64,000 nucleotides of DNA, from the NCBI GenBank assembly GCA_030512335.1, contig JAULSU010000002.1, forward strand, positions 3,906,001 through 3,970,000, read 5' to 3'. Made by a program: the position numbers and the translations under genes. The notes under the pieces were generated by a model. That model was not told the DNA's origin. It made no database searches and was given only the letters and a program-made list of their open reading frames with translations. Positions 20,977 through 30,142 of the stretch are shown here, piece by piece. The stretch comes from Immersiella caudata (taxonomy: Eukaryota > Ascomycota > Sordariomycetes > Sordariales > Lasiosphaeriaceae). Position 1 is the stretch's first letter, and each line of letters begins with the position of its first letter.

Positions 20977-21012
20977 GTGATTGATTGATTTGTGAGAACC
21001 GCCCCACCTAGT

Positions 21013-21040
21013 GATAACGATAACGATAACGATAACGATG
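21013..21040. repeat. (ATAACG)n hexanucleotide repeat between divergent genes
   Basis: Just over four uninterrupted units of a 6-bp repeat lie in the 300-bp gap between the two divergent start codons, so it is placed in a shared promoter. Confidence 0.9.
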
Positions 21041-21275
21041 TTCTTGCCGGCGTGCGGGACCAAGACTTTGCCTTCCTGGCAGCATTCCAGCCGTATTGTG
21101 CACATTGTGCCCGACCTGCCGTTGCCTAGTTTCAACCCATGGATCATGGCCCCCCATAACTGCGTACCCTATATAGGCACTGGTTCAACCTAATTGTGCC
21201 CAATTCCCTTCATTCTTCTTAGTTTCTCCTGTACGTCTAGGCTTCCCTACGAGGATCTGATCCGACTTTCTAGAC

Positions 21276-22157
21276 ATGGCCCAACACAAAACGTACTCGG
21301 CGCAAGACTCTGATGATCTCGCTGCTGCGTCCAGGTTGAACGGAGGACCCCAGGTCCCTCTGCAACTGACTTCTAGGGAGTTAGCCAATTCTGCAAGCAG
21401 GTGGACGCTTCGCCATCTGATTGCATACCGACTCCTTGTGCTCCCAGAGGCCGCCTTTCTCCCCGCTCTCGGGACTGACCACGATCAACGCTGTCCCGTG
21501 TGCGGTCCCGGCGACCACCATCATCGTCTCCAGACTATCAACCAGGCCCACACCGACGCCTTAACAGGCACGACACCGCGAAGCCTGTGTTTAAAGACCG
21601 AACACGAGCTTATGCAGCTACCGCACGGCACCTTCTGGGTTGCCCTGGCGCGAGCAACCCGTCCTGAGCTCACCGGCCAACCAAAAACCCACCCTCATCG
21701 TGAAAGAAAGCAGGTCCGGCAGGAGGGATATGTCGACTCGGCGGGAGCCATTCTTGGGTCCTCTTCCCCAATCGAGCAGTCCTCCTCTGAGTTTGACGCT
21801 GACTCGAGTTATGTCGACGATGATGAGTATGATGAGCGCCGTAGCAAGCCCGAGGAGCTGACGGTTAACCTCCTATCCTCATTTCTCCAACAAGCCCTAA
21901 GTGTGTGTCTTTTGCAATATCTCGATGCCACGGATGTAAGGACTCAGCTGGACATGGCCAGCGACCCGGGGAAAGAGGTTTTCGTCGCGATGCAGAGCTC
22001 GACGTGGTTCAACCTGCAGTCCCCCGATGGTCGGCGGGCTGCCCTGTGCCATATTTTGGCCCTGCTGAGGTGGCATGCCGCACAGGGTTCCATGCATCAC
22101 GGAGGCGATACTGATTTAGACGATGGAGATAGCGACGATATGGACATTGGTGGGTAA
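21276..22157 (+). CDS. Uncharacterised fungal protein with acidic linker, right partner of the divergent pair
   Basis: An intact 293-residue frame starts at ATG 21276. The first half has a CPVCGPGDHHH cluster that could bind metal, then ARATRPEL. The middle is acidic and low-complexity (SSEFDADSSYVDDDEYDE). Then comes KPEELTVNLLSSFLQQAL, a pattern I associate with a large unnamed fungal family in which a PEE..VNL..SFL segment precedes a conserved domain. The C-terminus is again acidic (DTDLDDGDSDDMDIGG). It shares a 300-bp intergenic region with the 20976 gene and may be co-regulated with it. It is probably shorter than typical relatives. Confidence 0.5.
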   Translation: MAQHKTYSAQDSDDLAAASRLNGGPQVPLQLTSRELANSASRWTLRHLIAYRLLVLPEAAFLPALGTDHDQRCPVCGPGDHHHRLQTINQAHTDALTGTTPRSLCLKTEHELMQLPHGTFWVALARATRPELTGQPKTHPHRERKQVRQEGYVDSAGAILGSSSPIEQSSSEFDADSSYVDDDEYDERRSKPEELTVNLLSSFLQQALSVCLLQYLDATDVRTQLDMASDPGKEVFVAMQSSTWFNLQSPDGRRAALCHILALLRWHAAQGSMHHGGDTDLDDGDSDDMDIGG

Positions 22158-23702
22158 GATAGCTGCTGGGGCGCGCTGCCGGTTGGCTGAATGTAGCGAG
22201 CGGGGGTTGGCTTTGTTTTCTCCTCCTGCCCGTGGACGGCAACACGACGGCCCGTTATAACCGGCAGCACTGACAGTCGGTGTCGCCATTATACGAGGGT
22301 GCACCGAGGGAAGGCCCCGGGGTCGTCGGACAAAAGGCGACTGTGTACCACCCAGCTCAATGTTCGACCCTCCTCTCGTAAGCCCTACTCTGCTCGCAGA
22401 CGGCCAGTGGGAAGACTTGGCACTCCCATCGTCATGGTCGTCTTCAGGCGGGAGGAAGGCTCCTGGGGCGGGGGTGCGAGAGGTGGTTCAGACCTCGGGG
22501 GGTTTGATCGGCATCGAAACGTTGCGCGGTCGCTTCTGCGGCATCTTAGACGCGTCGTCCATGGCAGTCGCAGCACCACCGCCATAACTAAGGCCCCGAT
22601 CTGGTCCGTGTCCTATAGGGATGCCCCCGACGCATCGCATTTTCCCTTTCACCGAATGACCCACAGAGATGGAATGGGGCAGCGTACAGACGGGGTTTCC
22701 AGGTCGATACAGGCGGGACGTGGGCCTTGGACACAACAGGCTTCGTTAAAACTCGAGAGGCGATGACGTTGGGATGAAAGGATGTAGTCATCATCCTACG
22801 GGCGACACCGTATCCGCTGGCGACGTTCCAGTTGGTGGCGCCGGGCTGGGGACGGGCGGTGCCGAAAGATGAGGTCTGGCAACGTTGCCCTTGCCGCCAT
22901 TGGAACACGGGCTTGGGGTTCGCCTTTGTCTCTGAAAGACTTGTCGTCACCGGCGAGGACCAGAGGCCAGATCTCGCCCACATGTTGATGGCCTTTGTGG
23001 CTTTGGTCGTCAGTGATGACGGCCGTTCGAAGTGGACGATCTAGTCAAGCTGCAGGCTGTTGGCCCGTTGGCCCAGTTTTAGTGGCTGAGCAGTTCCATC
23101 CAACAGCTAGAAGCTTGGCAAGATCGACCGACGTGGCGGTTGAACCTCGATCCCGGTTTTCACGCAACCCACAGCACAAGACGCCCCCGCCAGTTCTCGT
23201 CAGCGTCAGTTGCGATCCGCTCAATTGAACCGCGGCCGCCTCCCCGCCCCGTCGTCGCGACCGAGGCGCTGATGACGCTCCGTGCACAACACTATCGAGA
23301 CTCTGCCCTCCTTTCTCGCCTGCGTACCCGCCTGCCTGTCGTACTACACGTCGAGGCGGAATCAGCCTCGAGCAGCGTTACAACAGGGCGGGATCCCACC
23401 GGTACGACTTTAAGGACTGCATACTCAAGCGGATTGGGATCGAGTTTTCGTTTCAGGAGCTTGAAGTCAAGATGTGAAGGGAGGATAGCGGGGACGATGA
23501 GTGGCTTAGCGGCTCCAGCCAGGCATCCAAATCGTTTGGATCGAGGTGATCGAAGCAGGTCGAGAGTTGGAGATACATGTTATGGAGGCGATGAAAACGG
23601 AGTCTGCGGCCATTCACCCTGGCACGCTGGCCCCCAAATGGCGTTGACGTACGGGAAGCAGGGCTGGTGGGAGGATGCCGAGAAGTTGGGGCGTAGGCAT
23701 TG
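22158..23702. other. No supportable gene
   Basis: Frames are open on both strands but none shows a family signature. One short coding-like piece (RYDFKDCILKRIGIEFSFQE, at about 23405-23476, plus) ends at a TGA and may be an exon relic. Confidence 0.4.
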
Positions 23703-24267
23703 CTCGAAAGACCAAGCTTGGGGTCGACCACCTGGATGCGCTTGCGAGTATGTACATATAGTGCATGTCCTTTCATTGAAAAGGTCAAAGCCGACACTCA
23801 GCTCCCCTACAGCATCACCCACCGCATGAGATATATATATATACTATGCCCAAATTTCGCCGCGAGGCATCTCGGTAAGCTGCGATGTTTAGCGCTATCG
23901 ACAATTGGATTGTGTGGTGTAACTAGAATGCGTTCTGTAGTTTCCGTCACTGCTGGGATTCTGTCACCACTAGGTAGGGTGCATTATGTAGCTATCGGGC
24001 TGTCATCATGTAATCGGGCTGATCTCTTGGCAGTGCCGAGCCGCGCAACCCGTCGATTGCCGAAAACGGCTACTGCACTCCCTGGTCATCGGGCTGCCGC
24101 GAATTTGGGAGCCGCAGCTGCAGCCCAGTTTTTGGGATCCACTTGTACTGTACTCGGTACGGAACCTGCAGCAGCGCACTGTGTCAGCCGGAACCAGGGG
24201 TCAAACCGTCCGTCCGGAGAAACTTTGAACATTGAAATCATGGACACTCATTTCGGTCTCCACTGTA
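23703..24267. repeat. Dispersed repeat, copy 2
   Basis: Partner of 15113-15651, in the same orientation, with similar start and end sequences and scattered indels, including an (AT)n expansion at about 23829-23840. The downstream flank here is the minisatellite. Confidence 0.7.
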
Positions 24268-24427
24268 GGTTGCATTTACTATTAAATGGAGAAGGACGTG
24301 CAATGGTTCGCATATCTGGGCATCAGGCCATGCGCACCAGATCCCGGCTCCTGGCCAATCCTACCATCTGGATGCCACCCAGATCCTTGGTTCTAGGCTA
24401 CACTCAGATGATCCCCGGTTCCAGGCC

Positions 24428-24770
24428 ACACTCAGAGGCACACCCAGATGCACACCTAGATGCACACCCAGATGCACACCCAGATGCACCAGAAGCACAC
24501 TCAGACTCCCGGCTCCAGGCCACGCCACCCGACGCACCACCCAGACGCACACTCAGACGCACACCCAGAAGCACACTCAGACGCACACCCAGAAGCACAC
24601 CCAGAAGCACACCCAGAAGCACACCCAGAAGCACACCCAGAAGCACACCCAGATGCACACCCAGAAGCACACCCAGAAGCACACCCAGATGCACACCCAG
24701 ATGCACACCCAGAAGCACACACCCAGAGGCACACCCAGAGGCACACTCAAATGCACACCCAGACTCCCGG
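24428..24770. repeat. 12-bp minisatellite, unit CACACCCAGAAG/CACACCCAGATG
   Basis: About two dozen 12-bp units are visible, densest from 24535 to 24763, alternating mainly between AAG and ATG endings. A longer-period element (CCCGGYTCCAGGCCAC or close variants) recurs at about 24342, 24413, 24507 and 24766, bracketing the arrays. One frame would read (HTQK/HTQM)n, but no gene can be built around it. Confidence 0.9.
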
Positions 24771-24985
24771 TTCCACGCCACACCCAATCCAATCCAAAAG
24801 ATTTCTCAAACCAGGTCAGGAGAGACTCCGCATAATTTACACAGCAGAAAACTGGCCCATATCAAAGGGATGGTTCGATCGGACTGCGACTTCTGCCGCG
24901 TTGGCAAGACGTGCACAGGCATCCACGAGGTTGCTAGGGCACGCTTTGCGGATTTCGGTCGCCAGTAGAGCCAGAGTTGAGTTGT

Positions 24986-25891
24986 CTATATTCTTGAAGT
25001 CCTTACTTTACGATAGTTAGCTGGTGGTATGTTGAAAGCAAAGGTCGCATACATAATTGACTCAGCTGCGTCCGAATAAACCAACACAAAGAGTGGTGAT
25101 GTTATGGCCAAATCATTCCATCTCTTGCTGAACCGCTTCCGATTTTGTCTTAGCTTACGCCTTAAATCATTTGTGTTCGAGTGACTTTCTTGGGCGCTCA
25201 GATATATGTCCATAGCAATGTGATCGTCTCGGTAGTAAGGCTCGCGGTGAATTCGTCCAATATTTCTTTCGAATTTTATAATAGCTTCGAGGGAACCAAA
25301 GAGTTGCATCAAATGAACGTTAGCAAGTCGCCGTAGCATAATAGTACCGTGCCCGCAGATAACACTGTCCAGAGCCTTAAAAGCCGCTATGATACGGGGA
25401 TCTCTGCTTGTAATATTCGTCGGTAAGGTGATTTTGCGGAGCAATTTTACCCAGTCTGGGAGGGTCTTTTCGCAGTTGTCGGCGAAGTTGCTGATTGCGT
25501 CAGACCCTATAAGTCTGTTGCAGAGTAAATTTATTCTTCTAGCTTTCCTAGGGGTTACTTCTTGAGTTGCCTCTCTTGAAGATGTATTGGTCCATGTCGC
25601 TTCAGGTCTGTCGCCATCACCTCCATTACAAGGGAGCTCTTGTTCTTCTGGCCGTACCTGCGCTTGTGAGGCTAGTCTAGCTTCGCCCACGAATATGTCA
25701 CCTTGATCCATGGCGGTAGTTACTTCAAGCATATCGATATCCATAAAATGAAAAGCTGGTACGTCTGTGTTTCCCATCTCGCGATCTCCTTCGATAGGCT
25801 CATCGATGGCCATAGGTTCGAGGACTTCTTCACGAGTCATATTAGCACCCCCCCTTGGTTTCCATGACCAGCGGCGTTGTTGTAAGTCCAT
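24986..25891 (-). CDS. Uncharacterised fungal protein, 301 residues
   Basis: The frame is intact from ATG 25891 (MDLQQRRWSWK, A at -3) to the stop at 24986. The first 120 residues are acidic and low-complexity. From about residue 120 the protein becomes compact and helical: RINLLCNRLIGSDAISNFAD, LRRLANVHLMQLFGSLEAII, EPYYRDDHIAMDIYLSAQES, LRQNRKRFSKRWNDLAITSP and FVLVYSDAAESIMY. I have seen this last block order in unnamed fungal proteins but know no function. A longer version would need an upstream exon, for which a GTAAGT-like site exists near 25953. It lacks the frameshifts that mark most neighbours. Confidence 0.55.
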   Translation of the reverse strand: MDLQQRRWSWKPRGGANMTREEVLEPMAIDEPIEGDREMGNTDVPAFHFMDIDMLEVTTAMDQGDIFVGEARLASQAQVRPEEQELPCNGGDGDRPEATWTNTSSREATQEVTPRKARRINLLCNRLIGSDAISNFADNCEKTLPDWVKLLRKITLPTNITSRDPRIIAAFKALDSVICGHGTIMLRRLANVHLMQLFGSLEAIIKFERNIGRIHREPYYRDDHIAMDIYLSAQESHSNTNDLRRKLRQNRKRFSKRWNDLAITSPLFVLVYSDAAESIMYATFAFNIPPANYRKVRTSRI

Positions 25892-26014
25892 TTTGATGGC
25901 TTGCCCGCCAGCGGGCCTGCTAAATTGGTGTAATGCGGTAGGAATCGACTTACTTGACAAGGTGTAATAGAGTTAAGGTAAATGTGGAAGTAAGGGAAAT
26001 TTATTCCTCGCTAG

Positions 26015-26085
26015 GTCCTGGATCCGGGACACCTCGGGCTTAGGTTGTAAGTGCCAGCATGCTCCCGGGCTCCCGGATCCTGGAC
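26015..26085. repeat. Imperfect inverted repeat (14 of 15 bp, 41-bp loop)
   Basis: Arms GTCCTGGATCCGGGA (26015-26029) and TCCCGGATCCTGGAC (26071-26085) differ at one position. It lies 5' of the minus-strand gene at 24986-25891; a regulatory role is unproven. Confidence 0.6.
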
Positions 26086-26199
26086 AGCAGCTTCTGTGAG
26101 GGCCTTAAAATCCTATCAAAGAGACATGGGAGATAAGTATAAGAAGCGTATGCCTTACTTCCTTTCAGCTTTGGATGACAGTTGTCTCCCGCACGCAAT

Positions 26200-26316
26200 A
26201 TGGGCGCCTTTATGAATTACGACGAGGCCACGCGTCTCATTGGCGAGGGTGGAGATGCAGATTCTGAAGTTGAATCCATACACTTGCTTGAGAAACGTTT
26301 CGCCGCACCTGAGTAG
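26200..26316 (+). CDS. Possible small ORF or first exon (38 codons)
   Basis: An ATG in good context (CAATATGGGC) opens a 38-codon frame with natural composition (MGAFMNYDEATRLIGEGGD, EVESIHLLEKRFAAPE). It is preceded by a TATA-like ATAAGTATAAG about 70 bp upstream. It stops at TAG 26316. It could be a microprotein gene or the first exon of something now lost; no family is recognised. Confidence 0.25.
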   Translation: MGAFMNYDEATRLIGEGGDADSEVESIHLLEKRFAAPE

Positions 26317-27577
26317 GTTGTCCCAGACATTCATCAGGTTTTGCGTTAACAGCAGCTACCAGATCTGTGGTCCTTTACGAGTCTTGGACTATAAGCTATC
26401 ATACTACTGGTCTCCAGGTCCTTGGTATCCCACTGTTCGAGTTAATACACTCAAAACACTCGTATGATACGTCTGTTATGCAGGATTTCCAGCGTAGCCA
26501 GGCTTATTTAACAACAATTTATAAATCGGAGAGGCATGGACGATTCTCTGCTCAGAAGCTTACATGTCGTATGTGGACATTTCCCCCGAAAGTTCGGGAT
26601 ATAATAAATGGCCTCCGTGGACGGGGAGGTATAGAAAGAAGCATTGTAGCGCTCTCCAGGGCGCGAGTTGTAGGGCCAGCCAGCCCTATATCCCGAAGGC
26701 ATGTCAAACTGTTCCAGCTAGTATTACGCAGCAAGGCCGCTTGAAGGCAGTGTGACTCAGTTCAACTTGCTTTACTCTTAGAATACGTGCCGCTTAGGGA
26801 AGTTGCGCTTATTAAGTGGTCACCACTTTCCAGTGATTCTCTGTAGCCAAGAAGAAACATACAGTGAAGACCGAAATGAGTGTCCAGGATTTCTAATGTC
26901 CCGATCAACTAAGCACCAGCCTCTTATCCCCAAACGTCTCATCAAAAGTCTCATCCTCATGAACACACATCTCTCGCATACCCCTCGGCACCAGCCGCAA
27001 GATTAGGCACTAGATGAAGCGCAATGATCACCGGGGTAATGAGTAGGGTTTAGGATCTTGCAAGGATTATGGCCGACCTCAACAAATTGAGGTGTTGTGC
27101 TGCGAACCTCAGTAGCGTCGTCAACTTTCTCTTTGGAAGACATACGATGTCTCGACGAGGATGGCTTCGTGCATCTGGACGACTCCTTGATCGGGAAACG
27201 TATGTCAGATCTTGAACAAAAAGGCTTCTCCTGGGTATCGATAGGGGGGCCTCAGTTAGCGCCCCCGTATTGGCTCGAGGCGTTTGCGTGGGACTGGGGG
27301 CTCTTGACGCTTGGGAGGTGTTGCGGGCATGCGACTGGGACAGAGGGCGGGGGCAGCCAAACGCGTCTCGCAGGAGGATGTCACGCTAGCTTTTGAGGAG
27401 GGCTCTGCTTTGTCGCGGGTGTCGGCGGCCGCAAGCTTTGGCGGCAGCTCGATGTGTGCGGGCGGCCAAGGTGAAGCCCCGCTTGATCGGGAGCGCCACG
27501 GGCACGGCCCATTTGCGCATAAAAATGGCTTGGCCCCTGCGTGTGCAGTTGACCGTAATTCCCCACACAACCGGAGA
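26317..27577. other. No supportable gene
   Basis: A 125-codon frame (about 26367-26744) and others show no recognisable domain. Composition shifts from AT-rich to GC-rich near 27.1 kb, which may mark another junction between blocks of different origin. Confidence 0.4.
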
Positions 27578-28354
27578 ATGGAAAGCAACCAAGCGCCTAT
27601 CTCGCAAGAGCCGAGCCGGAGAACGCGAGCAAATCCCTTAGACAAAATGAAGGAGAAGGCACGCATACAGGCGCTCTTCGGCGACTCCCCCCCCCCCCCC
27701 CCGCGACAGCCTGCTCCTTACCCCGAGGGCGAGATCATCTACCAATGCAACATGCGGCATATCGTGCGACACGGCGATAACGGCGATACCATCACAAAAT
27801 ACACGACGTTCTCTTATGGTATGGGGGCGAATGACCACCCGAACGAGGCACTGGCGCTGCGCTTTGTCAAGGAGCGTACCACAATTCCGGTACCCAAGGT
27901 CATCAGCAGCGATTGGGACCGCATCACCATGGAGTACGTCGAGGGCCAGACACTGCAGCAAGCCTGGCCGGTTCTTACGGACGATCAGCGCTCCGAAATC
28001 TTGGCCGAGCTCCGCGGCTACATTGCACAGATGCGTGCTCTGAGCGGCGAGTACATCGGCCGCCTTGACGGCCAGGGCGCCGTTGTCCCCACCATTATGA
28101 CACGCTCGGGCGGGCCGTTCCACTCCCTGAACGAATTGCATACCTGGCTTGTCGCGCCGATGCTGTCGTCGGGGGAGTCGATATACTTTCACCAGATCAC
28201 TACCCAGCTTGCTGCCGAGTGTCCTATCGTATTCACGCACGGCGATATTGCCGCGCGAAATATCATGGTGCGCGACGGCCACATCGTCGCCCTCTTGGAT
28301 TGCGCGGGCTATCGGAGTAAGGCCGCCATGTGGCGGCATCCTACCGTCTGGAAG
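27578..28354 (+). pseudogene. Aminoglycoside phosphotransferase-like kinase, 3' end replaced
   Basis: From ATG 27578 the frame reads ALALRFVKERTTIPVPKVIS, ITMEYVEGQTLQQAWPVL, GEYIGRLDGQGAVVPT and the catalytic-loop motif FTHGDIAARNIMVRDGHIVA then LLD. This is the APH/choline-kinase fold (PF01636-type): HGD..ARN supplies the catalytic Asp and Asn, and LLD stands where the Mg-binding D of a DW motif normally is. After about 28350 homology ceases and the frame runs into sequence matching the DUF3723 3' end in reverse, so the C-terminal 60-90 residues are lost. A long C-tract (about 27689-27704) encodes polyproline near the N-terminus. Substrate unknown; catalysis is doubtful in this truncated form. 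Confidence 0.7.
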
Positions 28355-28432
28355 GCTACCTCTAGAAGATGTACCAGGAGTCCTGAGCTAAGAAGTCCCG
28401 GGAGGATGTATGGGGGGTCTTGACTGCCACGA
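28347..28432 (-). pseudogene. Fragment of a second DUF3723 gene, 3' region
   Basis: The reverse complement shares CATCCTCCCGGGACTTCT, AGGACTCC.GGTACATCT and GAGGT.GCCTTCC with about 12176-12263 of the intact DUF3723 gene, roughly 85% identical by eye. It lies between the phosphotransferase remnant and the patatin remnant with no spacer. Confidence 0.7.
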
Positions 28433-28526
28433 CCGTGGCCATAAGGCGGCGGAGGATTGTGAGCGAGGACAGGCCGCGCACGCCGCCGCCGTCGAGGGCT
28501 AGTAGGCGGAGTGCGCTGGCAGGCAT
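28433..28526 (-). pseudogene. Patatin-like phospholipase, first about 30 residues only
   Basis: ATG 28526 opens MPASALRLLALDGGGVRGLS then SLTILRRLMATV. This contains the oxyanion-hole motif DGGGVRG of patatin-like phospholipases at its normal place near the N-terminus. After about 30 codons the sequence switches to DUF3723-derived DNA and terminates, so the GxSxG serine and the catalytic Asp are missing. About 100 bp of promoter-like sequence precedes the ATG. Patatin-like phospholipases are among the standard Starship cargo genes. Confidence 0.75.
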
Positions 28527-28835
28527 GGTTGACTAGATGGAGCGGGCCGGATCGGTCGAGGAGAGAACGGCGTGAAACAAAGAAGCGGCGACCAAGGGCT
28601 CCGAGGAGATTCAGCAATTGAGCCCGTTTCGATGCGCTCGTGTACGAGTGCTGCAGCAAGTTAGCCTCCGTCAGTCTGTCGCAAATTCGCGTCCTGATCG
28701 AAGAGCGTGGGGTCCAGAATGAGGGTCCAGCACGGCTGTTCTTCGGCTAAAATAGCACGGCGTCCGTTGTTTTGGCACGCTGACACGTTCTCTTTCGAGT
28801 CATCGTCGGCGCCAGATTCGCCCCTCGTTGCAAGC

Positions 28836-29016
28836 ATGGCTTACCAGGATTTCGATATGAGCCAGTGGTATAACGACCCGGTACAAAGAGGCAGGCCGGG
28901 ACTGCCACTACTCCACCGACTGGAACCCCAACCTGCCATATGATGAATCCCCACCCACATGCATTCACTACTCGATTGAATGGAAAATTCAAAGCTTACC
29001 AACGACACAGAACAGG
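28836..29016 (+). pseudogene. 5' part of the TDRSQRDLTKRFD-type family, copy B
   Basis: ATG 28836 starts MAYQDFDMSQWYNDPVQRGR. One frame over, the sequence continues DCHYSTDWNPNLPYDESPPT, CIHYSIEWK, then KLTNDTEQ. As I recall the unnamed family also present at 14540-15015, YSTDWNP, PPTCI.Y and NDTEQ form its N-terminal part. The 25-bp block around KLTNDTEQ is shared with copy A (14522-14546) with one mismatch. At least two frame changes break it. Confidence 0.45.
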
Positions 29017-29488
29017 GTGCTCAATGCAAATGCCAGAGTGACGAAAGTGACCTTTGATCTGTCGATGTGGCTAACGATGACACACTCCCCTCATGAAGAA
29101 GAGCAATACCAACGTTTGGGCTGGAATTGCAGAGTTATCCTGTCCCCACGCGCATCATCGCCGCGTCGGGAACAAGTCCATCGCGCATCGCTTGCACGAC
29201 AAGAGCTCGAACCCACCGAATACGCGCTCCCACCACACGACCACACGTCGCTCCCACCTCCGCTAGCACCTGCTCGGACCACCGACAAGCCCCCCCGATC
29301 GCCTGTAGAGAGCTTCGCTGATCGCATACGCCAGACCGGTCATCTGCCTCAAGCAGCATTACCGCGGGGTGGGTGCGCAACTGTCCCCGAATGGTGGCTG
29401 ACACCTGCCAGCTTGATCCTGATTGCGATAATGGTCCATTCCACATCTACAACCAGTAGAGGTGCTGGTCGGGCATGACAGGAGATAG

Positions 29489-29983
29489 TGGGCGGCAGCC
29501 ACTTCGCCGTTACACGGGCTAGCTGGAACCAGAACTCAGTTTTATCGAGAGCTATTAGGAGTAACCATACAGCCGAAGGCCTCCTTTATACTGCAAGATC
29601 ACATCGAAGATGCAGAAATAACCCGGCAGCGGCTCCTTGCGTGGACGCTGGATATCCCTCTTGAATCGCAACACGAGGGGGACATATCCCCCACCAGTGA
29701 CAAGGGCGGGCCACCGAAAAGTTATACACTACCCACGGGGGGCTTTTATGTCGTGCCTCGCGATGGCGTCCGCACGCAGGGATGGGGCGAAGTCGCCCAG
29801 CCCAATCGGCATGCCGATGCGCTCCTGACCGTCTGTTTTAGCTGCGCCGTCCGGGGTGGATTCGTCGAGTCGCGACCGCCCGTTCTACACATACCAAGGA
29901 TCGAGACGGTAGATACACAAGACGCTCGAGACGGATATGCCGGTTGCCAACTACCGCACAACACGCCAGCTGGGGTCCAGTAG
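29489..29983 (+). pseudogene. Orphan coding fragment or internal exon, unknown family
   Basis: An open frame without ATG follows GGAGATAG, a possible acceptor, and encodes QFYRELLGVTIQPKASFILQ, DHIEDAEITRQRLLAWTLDI and KSYTLPTGGFYVVPRDGVRT, then runs to TAG 29983 after a protein-like stretch of about 60 more residues. Codon composition strongly suggests past coding function. No family is recognised and no upstream exon can be proposed with confidence. Confidence 0.4.
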
Positions 29984-30142
29984 CGATGACTGCGAAGCTT
30001 TCATGCATTTTTTTTGTCGGTGGTCTTGGGTAGCAGGAAGAGATCCTCCAGGAGTCCGCGCCTGGGGGTGATTGAAGTGAGGTCGAGTCTTCGATCTTGC
30101 AAGCGATGCGCGAGGAATTGCATTGGACGTAAGCTAACGTGG

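Noticed and set aside
24460..25020. Long frames encoding (HTQK/HTQM)n and antisense Cys/Gly or Val/Leu repeats across the minisatellite
   Set aside because: A 12-bp repeat leaves all six frames open; no start context, promoter or flanking exon supports a protein.
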